A DNA stretch of 64,000 bases from Melieria omissa (Eukaryota; Arthropoda; Insecta; Diptera; Ulidiidae). The position numbers and the translations under genes are program-made. The stretch lies in NCBI GenBank assembly GCA_963971225.1, contig OZ020268.1, forward strand, positions 10,613,032-10,677,031, written 5' to 3'. Positions 33,700-44,319 of the stretch are shown here, one piece after another. The notes under the pieces were generated by a model. It saw nothing but the letters and a program-made list of their open reading frames with translations. It did no database searches and was not told the origin of the DNA. The stretch's first letter is position 1. The number at the start of each line of letters is the position of its first letter.

Positions 33700-34430
33700 G
33701 AGTTTTAAGAGTCAGTTCAACATTTCGAGAGAGTCTCTGCCAGTTGGATAATGGTATCTTTCCTTTAGGATCTTCCCTGAGGTTTAGAGATCATTTCAAC
33801 ATTTCGAGAAAGCCTCTACCATTTGGATAATGATATCTTTCCTTTAGGATCTTTCCTGAGGTTTGGACATCAGTTCAACATTTCGAGAGAGCCTCTGCCA
33901 GTTGGATAGTGGCATCATTCCTTAAGGAGTTTTCCTGAGGTTTGGACATCAGTTCAACATTTTGAGAGAGTCTCTGCCAGTTGGATAGTGGCATCATTCC
34001 TTAAGGAGCTTTCCTGAGGTTTGGACATCAGTTCAACATTTCGAAAAAGGCTCTTCCATTTGGATAATAGCATCTTTCCTTTAGGATCTTTCCTGAGGTT
34101 TGGACATCAGTTCAACATTTCGAGAGAACCTCTGCCAGTTGGATAATTGCATCTTTCCTTTAGGATCATTCCTGAGGTTTGGACATCAGTTCAACATTTC
34201 GAGAGAGTCTCTGCCATTCGGATAATAGCATCTTTTCTTTAGGATCTTCCCTGAGGTTTGGACATCAGTTCAACATTTCGAGTGAGTCTCTGCCAGTTGG
34301 ATAATGACAACTTTCCTTTAGGATCTTTCCTAAAGTTTGGACATCAGTTCAACATTTGAAGAGAGCCTCTGCTAGTTGGATAATGGCATCTTTCCTTTAG
34401 GATCTTCCCTGAGGTTGGAACATGGCTTCA
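33700..34430. repeat. 79-bp satellite, about nine units
   Basis: TTCAACATTT starts units at 33716, 33795, 33874, 33953, 34032, 34111, 34190, 34269 and 34348, an exact 79-bp spacing. Each unit contains CTCT.CCA.TTGGATAAT and CCTTTAGGATCTTTCCTGAG variants. A tenth partial unit fades out at about 34430. Confidence 0.96.
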
Positions 34431-36294
34431 AATTTTTCAATTCATTTTTCAGTGTTCATCAACGTTATGAGGGGAGGGTAGGGGCGGGGATTTTCCCATT
34501 TTCTCTGGTATGTGTTCTCACATAGCGAGCATCAAACACTTTACTCAACCGAAACTGAAAATCCAGGGAGTTGGATATGCTGTACACAGCCGTTAGATGA
34601 TGGAGACAGAGGTCGAGAAGATTTTACCCAAGTCTGGTGGTTTTGGGTGTCCGGATTTTGTGTATTTTTTTATGCAAAGATTTAGTTCTGTAGGCCGCAC
34701 CCTGACGACGGGTTACGACCACTTCAGTTATTTAGTATAGATTTTTAAATACTTTATAAAGGAAGAGCGTATTCGAGAAGTGACTCAGAAGTTAACTCCG
34801 TTTGGTAACTCTATGTGCCATTCGGCCTAAGTGAAGTCCTTGAGAGAACCACTTGACCTACTTACCTACCTAAAACGAGAACAATAGCAGGAGGGTCCCG
34901 TGCTTTATGATCCAGGCTGCTCCTGCTTTCCTATTCCTTGTTCAGCAGGCGCGAAATAGTTATCCAAAAGTGGGCCCCGAAGTTGTGAGTCAACTTGTAT
35001 TGAACAATGGCAGAGAATATTCTGGCATTCGTCAGATTCTGTCTTCCATATTCGCTCTCATCTCTTTCCATCCTCATACAATTTCAGAAATTATGAAATT
35101 AATTCAAAAATTCCCACCCACGCCACAGAATGTGATTTTTCTAAAAAACGAACAAAATCTAGAAAATTTCATAAATTCATAAGCACTGCTTGGGGTCGCA
35201 TAGCACAGCCGCCCGTTCCCAGCTCCCAGCTCTCCCCCCCAAGTACCCAAAGCAATGTTAATACGCACAGCGCGAGCTTTGTTTGTCGTTGCTCGCGAAT
35301 AACCGAATGAACGGAAACGGAAACGCACTGAAATGGAACCACATCAACGACAGCAATAGCAACAAAAACAACAACAACAACACCAGTTTAATATATGCGA
35401 CGCATCACCGAACCAACCAACCAACAAACCGTCCAACAATCAAAGCGAACAATTCAAGCGAACGTTTTCATGGCAGGCAGTATTATCGTTGTTGTTTTTG
35501 TTGTTGTTGTGTTATGTTGGTCCGTCTAACTTACATGCGGCGGCTGCTTGGGAAAAAATAAAACAATTTCGCGGATTTTTTAATTTGAAATCGCTCGACG
35601 TGGCGGCGCCTCAGCGTTGCTTCCGTTGGTGGCGCTTCCGTGGAGGCGTAGTTCTTGTTGATTTTTGTATTTCCCCATTTTTTTTTGGGGATATTTTCCT
35701 TTTTTTACAATATTTAGATTTTTGTAATTCCAGTGCTGTAAGCATTCACAGGAAAATGCGTGAAAATGTCGAATACTGAGAATTTCACTGAAACTGCGAG
35801 AGTTGGTCCTTTTCTTGTTGCTGTATATTGTTATTGTTGTTGTTTTGGTTTATGTATGAATTAAGTTCGTTGCTTTGCATTGTGCGGCATGAAGTGAAAA
35901 TAGCCTAAAGGTGTTGAGTGTTGAAATTGAGTTGAAATGTTGGGGGGCATTGTTTTTTTTTGCGAGAAAATTAGGAAAATGAAAAATTTTTACACTGTCT
36001 TTGGCTGCAAAACCAAGGAATGGTACACACAAAAAAATGTCTGAAGAAAATTAAAATCGAATGAGTGGAAGAAGATGATTTCTTTGCGAGTGGGAAAATT
36101 TAAAAATTTTCAGAATTGTTTTTTATGTTGAAAATTTAGTTTATATTTATTAGGTAATTTACGAATTTATTTTATATTTATTTATATTTATGAATTTAGA
36201 ATTCATACGTAACTATTGCAAAATTTGCAAGCCAAAGTAATTAACATTCTATGAAATTTTTCTACATTCTGCTCACAAAAAAAAAAAAAAACCA
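34431..36294. other. Intronic stretch, no gene seen
   Basis: CAA and TTG runs lie at 35360-35385 and 35490-35510, and AT-rich DNA from 35940. A poly-A tract at 36279-36291 directly precedes the LINE fragment. Confidence 0.45.
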
Positions 36295-37094
36295 CCATAT
36301 TGCAGGCCTCGAAGTGGTTCTTTGGTGGTGTTGGCACACTTACTCCGATGGTGAGACCGTAATCAGATCCCTTATTAGTAAATCCACCACAACACTGGTG
36401 TGTGAATGCCGTGGCCTTCTCAAAATCATAGAAGTGACCAGTGGGTCAACATCTATAGGCCCTAAAGATCTATAGAGATATACACGGCAACTGCGAGGAG
36501 AATCAGGGATCAATTTGGGAAGAATTTGGGATCATAAGATAAGCACATCGGACGGGAAAGCACACCAATATCTTCCAGGCGGAAAATACGCTATTGAAAG
36601 GTGTGCTTACTTCAATCTGGTGAAGAAATACCGGAACCGGAAGATTACCATCTTCACTGACAGCCAAGCGACAATAAAGGCTCTGGGATCCTACCAGGTG
36701 TCCTCGAAACTGATTTTGGAGTGCCTTGAGAAGCGGAATGAACTTGGACGTTGCAACAAGGTGTGGGTACTTTGGGGTTTCGGGCCACACCGGCATTGAA
36801 GGGAACCAACAAGTCGACGAGCTGGCAAGTAGGGGAGCTTCCACACCCTTTGTGGGCCCAGAACCTTTTTGTGGTTTGGGAAAAGGAGTTTCCTCCATCC
36901 TAATGAGAAATGACGAAATAACTGGAAAAATCAGATTGAGAGCATTCGAGTTGGTTATCGGGTCCTACAATAGAAAAAGATTCGAGAAATGTAGAATCTT
37001 ATCAAAAGGCAGGGCATTGTAGGCTGAATCTGGGAATCTGGGTTTTTGCTTGCAGGAAAACGAGACTGCAATACATACTAGGAAACTGCCTCAT
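36295..37094 (+). mobile_element. LINE 3' fragment: RT end and RNase H, frameshifted
   Basis: GLEVVLWWCWHTYS (36306) resembles the thumb region after the reverse transcriptase. RNase H motifs follow: ITIFTDSQATIKAL (36643) and, in another frame, SGHTGIEGNQQVDELASRGA (36783). CLQENETAIHT (37050) resembles the terminal Cys/His region. It is dead because of frameshifts. The SINE copy 2 abuts at 37095. Confidence 0.75.
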
Positions 37095-37484
37095 TAGGTT
37101 AGGTTAGGTGGCTGCCTCTGTATGAGACACAATTAGGCCTCTTAACGGGCCCGTTGTGATACCACAGATTCCACCTGTTTGAAATGCGTATGCAACACTG
37201 TTTTTTTCAACATGTGATACAATACACATTTCAAACGGATGGGGAAAGGAAGAGGAGGGGACCTACAGATTAACGCCGAATCCGAACGGCGATTGGCAGT
37301 TTTTTTTCATTCACGCTTGGAGGTTTTGCCATTGCCTGCCAAGTGCTCACTTGTGCGATTCTTGTAATTCTCATTCCCTTCATGTGGATAGCGATAGAAG
37401 TAGATGAATTGTTTTTCCAGCCCAAGCCAGGAATCGAACCCGGGGCGCTCGGTATGAGAAGCCCGCTGCGCTATCGAGGCCGGC
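37095..37484 (-). mobile_element. tRNA-derived SINE, copy 2 (longest)
   Basis: On the minus strand: A box GATAGCGCAGCGG (37463-37475), B box GGTTCGATTCC (37430-37440), a body with TGTGTCTCATACAGAGG and a tail CCTAACCTAACCTA at 37095-37110. It matches copy 1 over most of its length. It also has about 100 bp (37290-37390) that copy 1 lacks; part of that (GCTATCCACATGAAG, minus strand) is present in copy 3. Confidence 0.86.
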
Positions 37485-39157
37485 AAAAATGCCCCGTACT
37501 CATGCATAAAAGAAAGAAGAACCTGGGGAACCATCTTATATCAGGTGCAGGCTGGGTGTCTAGAGACTGAGGAAACTTACTAAAATTCCTCTCGGATACT
37601 GGACTCACTGATAGTCTCTGAGGTCCAAGAAGGGGGCACAATAGATCTACTAGGGCACAGTGCATTATCTCCATCAATAATAAAAATAATCAAATATCCT
37701 CGTTCAATAATAGTTGAATGGGGATACCGAGATACAAAGACTAACTTTAGAATCCTTGTTGTTAAACAAGGGGTTGTGTCCTTCACTTTGTCCTAAGGTC
37801 ATCTTTTTCAGAAGAACCAAACTATTATTTCATAAGAAATCCTTTCGAATCCTTTAGAAAAAGTTTATTTTCAATTCATTTCAATTTTTTTCAAGTGTAA
37901 ATCCTGGAAAACTCACGAAAGCGGCAAAGATGATTGCGGATGGTGAGGCATCCCGGAGATTTATTGATTTTTTTTTTGTTGTTGTTGGGCTCTGGCAGTG
38001 CGGTGCGCATAATTAAAGGCCGGCGTGCTCAGTTTAATGGAAATTATTGTCTTATTTGACAGCTATAATTGTCACGCTTAATGATGTTGGCGGTTCGCAT
38101 TTTCGGCAGATACGGCAATTTGTTTGTTGGCCGAAATTGTTTTGTGGGTGAACTTAACGAGCATTGAATTACCGCTCCGTCGTGGGGCGAGGAGGCAGGG
38201 GCGGGGAGAAGGGCGTCAAATTAGGGGTTGGCAATGATTGTTGGGGAGTCGGTTTGTCGCTCCAGGGGTCACGCCGCAAATAATCAATATTTAGTTATTT
38301 TTAAATGCGGTGGCAGTGAATGCTTTATTGATTTTATTTTGTTGACTGTTTACACAGAAATATTTATGCGAATATTTAAAACAAAGCATTTTCAATAAAG
38401 TAAAATATTTGCAAAAATATGCAAAATATTTAAAATGCAATTTAAATTAATTGAATGTAAAATGAATTCGTGGCTGAATTTTTAAGTTGTGTTGGCAGAA
38501 TTCAAAAGAACTGAAAGCACTGAAAGCATTGCGCCAACAGCGAATTCCCAAAGAGCTTTGTCGTTGCCTGCATGGAGCAATTGAAAACAATGTTGCAGCG
38601 ACTGCTGCTGTCGTTGCTTTTTTGTGTTGCTGTTTTGTGTCGTTGCTGTTGTTGTTGTTGCTGTTGCTGGTGAGCAGCCCGTGTGTATCGGCATGTACGT
38701 GCAAATGATACTTGAGCGTACAACGTACTTGACTTGCCTTGGTGGCATGCAGCAAGCCATTGCAAAAGTTTAGTAGACGTATTTATTACACGCCAACTGA
38801 CGGGCAGCGACGGCCACACAACAACAGAAACAGTAGGAGTCTAGTAGGAGAAGCTACGACAGCGAAGCTGGTGACAACGTCGCAGCATTGACAACAGTCG
38901 ACTCAAGGGAACTAGAGCTGGCGTGATGCTGTTGACGTTGACGTTGTTGTTGTTGTTGTTATTATTTGAACTTTTTGTTGCTGTTGTAATATGAAGTACA
39001 AGTGTCACAGCCACAAGGTGGTTGTGTGTATTTGCCTGTGCAGCGACAAAATTCATTTAACCACAAACACTGCGAGAAATATTGAGAAATTTTAATTGCC
39101 AAGGATTCTTATTGAGCGCTGAGGGAAATCTAAGAAATACTGGTTTATGTGAAACAT
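37485..39157. other. Intronic stretch, no gene seen
   Basis: GC-richer at 38120-38280 and 38490-38900, with TTG runs at 38640-38670 and 38945-38960. Frames on both strands there are compositional. Confidence 0.45.
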
Positions 39158-39535
39158 TTTACTGTTATCCCCAAAGTAATTCCCAATAATTTGCAACGAT
39201 ATCAAGAAAAGTTTGTGTGCTAATTGAAGTCTACGAATTGGGCGCGTTTGATCAATACCCTGTTTCTTTAATAATGGTTAAATAAAATCAAAAACTAATA
39301 ATTTTGTATTTTCCAATAAGTATAAAATAATTTTTCTGTAATTAAAAAATATTGATACAAATCTAATTTAACCCGTTTTAAGCTAAAATTGTTCAAAAGT
39401 AAACTAGCTCTAGAACTCTAACAAAGAGGCGTGGTGACTTCAAATGTCGTGTGCACACTTCTTAGGAAAGTGTTTCATAATTTAAATACCAAAAAGCAAT
39501 ATCGAGACACAGGGTAAAATTCGGGGTCGAAAGGG
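39158..39535 (-). mobile_element. piggyBac-like MITE, truncated copy
   Basis: It is the inverse of 6762-7131: CTGTTATCCCC (39164), AATTGGGCGCGTTTGATC, CTAGCTCTAGAACTCTAAC, CACAGGGTAAAATTC and the terminal GTCGAAAGGG followed by TTAA at 39536-39539. The other end is missing. Confidence 0.78.
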
Positions 39536-39581
39536 TTAATGATCGTTTGTCCTTACTTCCTTAACTGCACTTGACAAGAAG

Positions 39582-39900
39582 TTACTGGATTATGGCAAAA
39601 GTTCTCTCCTGCTTTGCGCAAGTCATTTTCATAGGGCTGAGTTGAGGAAACTTGATCCTTCCTTCGGAGATATGGTTTTCCTCTTCGCCATCGACCTCTA
39701 ACTTCCTGAACTTAATCCTTTCACGGGAGATATGGTTTCCCTCTTCGCCATCTACCTCTAACTTCCTGAACTTGATCCTTCCACCGGAAATATGGTTTCC
39801 CTCTTCGCCAACTTCCGTGTCAAACACCTTTTTCCCCGGAGCTTTGTTGTCCATACGGAAGACATGCCCAAGTCAGCCTATTTGTTGAATATTTATTTTC
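39582..39900 (-). mobile_element. LINE C-terminal remnant with in-frame 60-bp repeat
   Basis: The minus strand begins MDNKAPGKKVFDTE, comparable with MDNGSPAKKMLGT in the remnant at 33263. It then has 20-residue repeats (FRKLEVDGEEGNHISxxRIK). The underlying 60-bp DNA unit runs 39651-39710, 39711-39770 and a partial third to about 39812. The repeat is not part of the normal LINE end and probably arose after decay. Confidence 0.6.
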
Positions 39901-41309
39901 TGTCCTAGGTCCATGTTTCTAATAAAATAAACCCAGCGTAATAATCATAAAATTTTATTTTTACATAGGCTCTCTGATTTAAACGTGCTTTCTCTAGTTT
40001 GTCACACAAAGCGATAAAGTTTTTATTTATTTATTTATTAATAAATTTATAATTCATTCAAACAGAAAATACATTTTAACAGACCATCGATAAAACTAGA
40101 AAATTACAAAATAATACAGTTGGGGGTTTCTTAGACTCTGTGCTGTCAAAAGAAACTAGCTTTTAATCCTTTGCGACCCAGCATACACAATTGTGCTATC
40201 TAACTTTAAAAACACTGCAGTGTAAATTTTGAATTCATGTCATTAAACATTCGAACCAATCGTTTTCCAGTTATTGTGTAAATTATTAAACAAAATTAAG
40301 AAACAAATTTAATACAATTGAATATGTAACATTTTCGTGATTAATCTCATCGAAGCAACACATTTCACTGTGTCGCAAACACCTAACCTAAATACAACAG
40401 TTCCTACGGCACAGCTGAATTTTATAGTTTTAGATACCCGGGCAAAACTGGGAAAAACCCCATTACGAGACTAATGAACTATCCGTGATGTACACGTTTT
40501 ATGCCGATTTTACTCTCAGAGGTTTGGTATTTCTTGAGAGCTCAGTGGTGGAAACAATATGGAACTTTCTCTGTTTTGATGTATGGAACAATTTTTTTTG
40601 AGAACTCAGCGAAACAATATGGAGGTTTCTGTGATGACTGATTAATGACCATGGCCAAGGATTGAACCTGAGGTCGAACGTCGTTTCTGACTCCGGCTTC
40701 ATTGCAGTAACCAGTTAAGTCCCTGAAATAAAAAACTTCAGCTCTATGTGAAGCGTCATTTCGATTTATTATAAAACCACAATGAGTTTTTATGGCTTAG
40801 GTGGGTTCTCCTTTGGGGAAGTCACTCTTATTTACCTGCAAACTGATGGGCGAAGTCATCTTTCGGTTTTGAAAGTAAGTTCAATTTTTTTCCAATTGAG
40901 AGACGTTATCCAGTGGTGACCACGTCATGCATTTTAAAGCCATGTAGATTAAAGTTGCATTTAAAACTACTTTTGCATGGGATTTGTTGGGAACTGTAAC
41001 GATTAGAGTGAAAAGAAAAGAGTTTTTCATTATCTCTTTGGATGCACAGCCTTCAAATGAACAAAGCTTCTCATCTTAAGAAAAGCATTCGTAGAATAAC
41101 TAATTGAGGTCTGTAGCATTTAGCTTTGGAGAGACAGATGAACAGAAATCTCTTCTAGGAAAACAGAATTAATGGAGTCTAACGCAACAAATTCTTTCGT
41201 TACATTCAGGCTTAGCTTCACCAAATTAGCTAATAATTTAATATTAAATCAGTTGGAATAGTTCGGTGTTGTAGCTATCAAAGATACATCAATTTTGTTT
41301 AGGATTAAT
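39901..41309. other. Intronic stretch with TTTA microsatellite, no gene seen
   Basis: (TTTA)n lies at 40021-40040. Other sequence is unrecognised. Confidence 0.4.
40655..40722 (-). repeat. Decayed tRNA-like sequence
   Basis: On the minus strand TTAACTGGTTACTGC (40704-40718) resembles an A box and GGTTCAATCC (40660-40669) a B box, about 35 bp apart. The arms do not fold convincingly. Confidence 0.4.
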
Positions 41310-41540
41310 GACTAACCAGTTGTTATTGGCCAACCAGTTAGTAAGTACCCTGTTGATCAGACACTGGTTGGTCAATAACAACCGGTTAGTCAGACTATTA
41401 CTGACCAACCAGTGTCAGACCAACATTTCCCTTAACCAGGCTCCTTTTTATTCCCTGGAAGGGAACAACCTGTTGGTCTGACCAACTAGTTGCAATAATA
41501 GGTTACCTTTCAGGGAATGAAAAGGAGCCCGATTAAGAGA
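41310..41540. repeat. Foldback cluster of nested inverted repeats
   Basis: A 28-bp arm at 41310-41337 pairs with 41364-41391 (two mismatches; core TTGTTATTG). GTCAGACCAACA (41413) pairs exactly with TGTTGGTCTGAC (41471). A segment near 41430-41468 (AGGCTCCTTTTTATTCCCTG) pairs with 41497-41538. GGTTGGTC and GACCAACC words recur throughout. Confidence 0.88.
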
Positions 41541-41702
41541 AATATTTCGGGGAATTTGTTGCCGATCGATCTGGGATAACTAGAGAATCGCTAAATTGTT
41601 TTTGAAGATATTCACTCATAGCTAAAAACCTGTGATTGAAGAAATGATGATAGCTTGACGGGCGAAGTTTGTACTTTACGCAATTATATATACTTTACAT
41701 AT

Positions 41703-42118
41703 TGTAACGATGAGGCACTCTGTGCTGCGCTATGCGTGAATGCTTTTCCAAGCATACTTTTAGGCATGCACTTTGGAGTACGGCCGTGTGCCTATAATTC
41801 CGATATGGCAAGGATGGTTCGCGAAGGTGATGAGCTGTGCTAGGACAAACGAGATAGAGAGTACAACTAGAATGTGCAAGAAACATCGGCGTGATAAGAA
41901 AACAAGTATAAAAAGCAGCAGTGTGCAGCGTAGAGGGTTGAGTCTGTGTTGAGCAAGCAAAGGGAAACATGCAATAGTAGTAGTGTAAAGTAGTAACAAG
42001 TGTAAATTTGTAAATAAAGCGATTGTTGGTTTTTGGCCGCATTTGCGCTGAGTAACTGAAATAGATTTATTTTCAAGCACAATTCAAAACCGAACTTAGT
42101 GAAGTCATTTTCGTAACA
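41703..42118 (+). mobile_element. Solo LTR, 416 bp, 4-bp TSD
   Basis: It starts TGTAACGA and ends TCGTAACA, short imperfect inverted ends of the TG...CA type. ATAT flanks both sides (41699-41702 and 42119-42122). Inside, in LTR order, are a TATAAAAAG box (41909) with CAGT-type initiator context downstream and an AATAAA signal (42014). No gag/pol reading is next to it, so it is probably a recombined solo LTR of a gypsy- or BEL-like element. Family not identified. Confidence 0.75.
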
Positions 42119-42414
42119 ATATATAAAGAAGCAGTGACGCACTTAGGATTTCATATTGGGCAGTATTCTGTGTACAACTCCTTAGCCCAATACCATATAA
42201 AATCACACTTTCAACCCACAAGCTTTACAGTAAAGACAAAACAAGTTTTACCCAAAACATTCCTTACGTACGCCAGTATAAGGAAGAGCTCAATACTTTT
42301 TATAAAAGGGCACTTTTTTCTGTAATTTATAAATTGTTCCTTTCTTTTATTCTCAAAGGTTTCCTATTGTCAGAAAAAAGGTATATAAAAATGTATTAAT
42401 ATGATAAAAGTTGT

Positions 42415-42505
42415 ATTAAGATTCGAACCCAAGACCTTCCAACTGTTGTTGGTTTACACTAACCACTGAGAAAATGACTCACTATAACCTCACTTATTCG
42501 CATTC
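42415..42505 (-). repeat. tRNA-like sequence (SINE head?)
   Basis: On the minus strand CTCAGTGGTTAGTGT (42456-42470) is A-box-like and GGGTTCGAATC (42420-42430) is a good B box. Similar wording to the first unit of the 29.3-kb array (TTCAGTGGTTTTTGC). Confidence 0.55.
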
Positions 42506-42510
42506 AAATC

Positions 42511-44319
42511 AACAGCCTTTTCGCGTTCAGTGTGTTGTTGTATTACATTGTTGTTGCAACATGTTGTTTAGTTGAATTTGCTTTGTTGTTTTTAATGAAT
42601 GTCTGTCTGTACATGGCGCTGTTTTTATTTTATTGTAAAAATACTTAGGCGTCGTTGTTGTTGTTTGCTTGTTTATGCCCTTCATAGCTCGAAAATGTCA
42701 AAATGTTAAAAGGATTTGTTTTCGGTTTCAACGCTCAGTGACGTTTTCGTTATTTATTTGTGGTTTTTATTTTATTCATTTTCTTTATTTTATTTATTTG
42801 TTGTTGTTGTTGGTTTTTACATTTGCTATGCATTTTGCGCATTGTTTGCCTGTAGCTCGGTGCTTGCTACATGACAACTGTACAGCGTAATCGGAGCTCG
42901 ACAGTCGGCGACCGACCAACCGACAGACCGACCGGCTGACGTTCCACTGCGCTTCGACTGAGGTGTTGTATGCGGTTTGGCAGAGCCAATTTTTCCTTAT
43001 TGCATTTGCCGTATTATTCGTTGTTGTATTCGGTGCTTCTATTTTTATTCGCTGCAATTGCATGTTGCATGTTATCAGTTTGTTGTTGTTGTTGACTTCT
43101 GCTCTATTTGGCTTTAACGCGCTGGTTGCGCCCACTTTGCGCCTGGACTTATTTGATTTCGCTTAATCGAGTCTTTTGGCTGCTGCACCACCAGCGACGT
43201 GGTCGACTACTTTGGCAATTTGCTTTCAAGCCAATTCGGCGTTTACTGCCGACTGCAGCAACAACGCTTTCTTGTGCCTGTTGTCTGTTGCTCGTGTCTT
43301 GTGCAGCCTGTTTCTGTTTCTTATGCCGAACAACGCTTTTGCATTCTTCTGCCTTATAGGGACCGCTCCGCCCCCTTCTACGTGCGGCCCGCGCCGAGTG
43401 CTTGTTGCCTGCAGGCTTCCTTAGCTCCAAATGTGACTTTCGTTCTTCGCAAAGCTGACTCCTGTCTTCAGCTTCTGGCTTTTACATGTTTTTACTTTAT
43501 TTTTAATAATTTAAATTAACCCGCAGCCAAAAAACAATCACACAATTGCATACTCGGCTAACCTGTGATCTGCGCCGAACGTTCTCGCCACGAGATTTCA
43601 TCCTCCAGCTGCATCGTTCGCTGCATTGGCCGCATGCCAACGTGTCTGTGCGGCCGAGCACACTTGTAGGCGGATTACGTGTGGATAACCTTACATTTTA
43701 GTTGGTTGTTGTTGTTGCTGCCTCAAGCCTCTTGCTGGCAACGTTGGCTTCTGTGTGGCTGCTGCTGTTTGGTGCAGCCACATCTTCTCTAATTCAGTCC
43801 CAACCTGTTCTGCAATTTTTGCTGCTATTACGGCTTCTTTATTCTCGCTGCGCCCTAAATGGGGTAAATGGCATTAGGCGGCACTGCAGTTGCGGTGGGA
43901 AATCTGAGATTTTTCTTGTGCATTCTTAAATTACAGTGTCTGCAATTTTTTTTTACTAAATTGAATATTTTCTCAATTTTTAGTATTAGAACATCAAGTA
44001 TAATTGCAAAAAAAGGTTTTGTTTCAGACACATACAAAATTTTAAAACAATGGAAATGACTTACAGGCTTTTTACATTAAGTGAGAAGATCTTTTAGTTA
44101 TGGTTTAAAATTTTCAAAAATTCCATTAACACTAAAATTTTCATATGTTTTTGAATTGAAAAATTTAAAACTGAAAAATTGAAACTTAAAAATTGAAACT
44201 GAAAAATTGAAAGTTTAAATTGAAACAGTAATAACGATTCCCAACAACATATGCGCTCTCATAATATTTCCAAATGGTTCTTTACATTCAAGTTTAATGA
44301 AGATTGTCTAAATATTATT
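42511..44319. other. Intronic stretch, GC-richer at 42890-43450, no gene seen
   Basis: TTG/GTT runs and GC-rich text give many overlapping frames on both strands at 42960-43520. 44150-44225 is an AT-rich short-period repeat (GAAAAATTGAAA). Confidence 0.45.

Noticed and set aside
33700..34430. CRISPR-like regular spacing
   Set aside because: Whole 79-bp units are repeated; there are no unique spacers.
41655..41843. 62-codon open frame upstream of and into the solo LTR
   Set aside because: It crosses the LTR start boundary and has no domain.
42794..43519. Cluster of overlapping frames on both strands suggesting a gene
   Set aside because: Frames exist on both strands at once with no recognisable domain; likely GC-richer composition.
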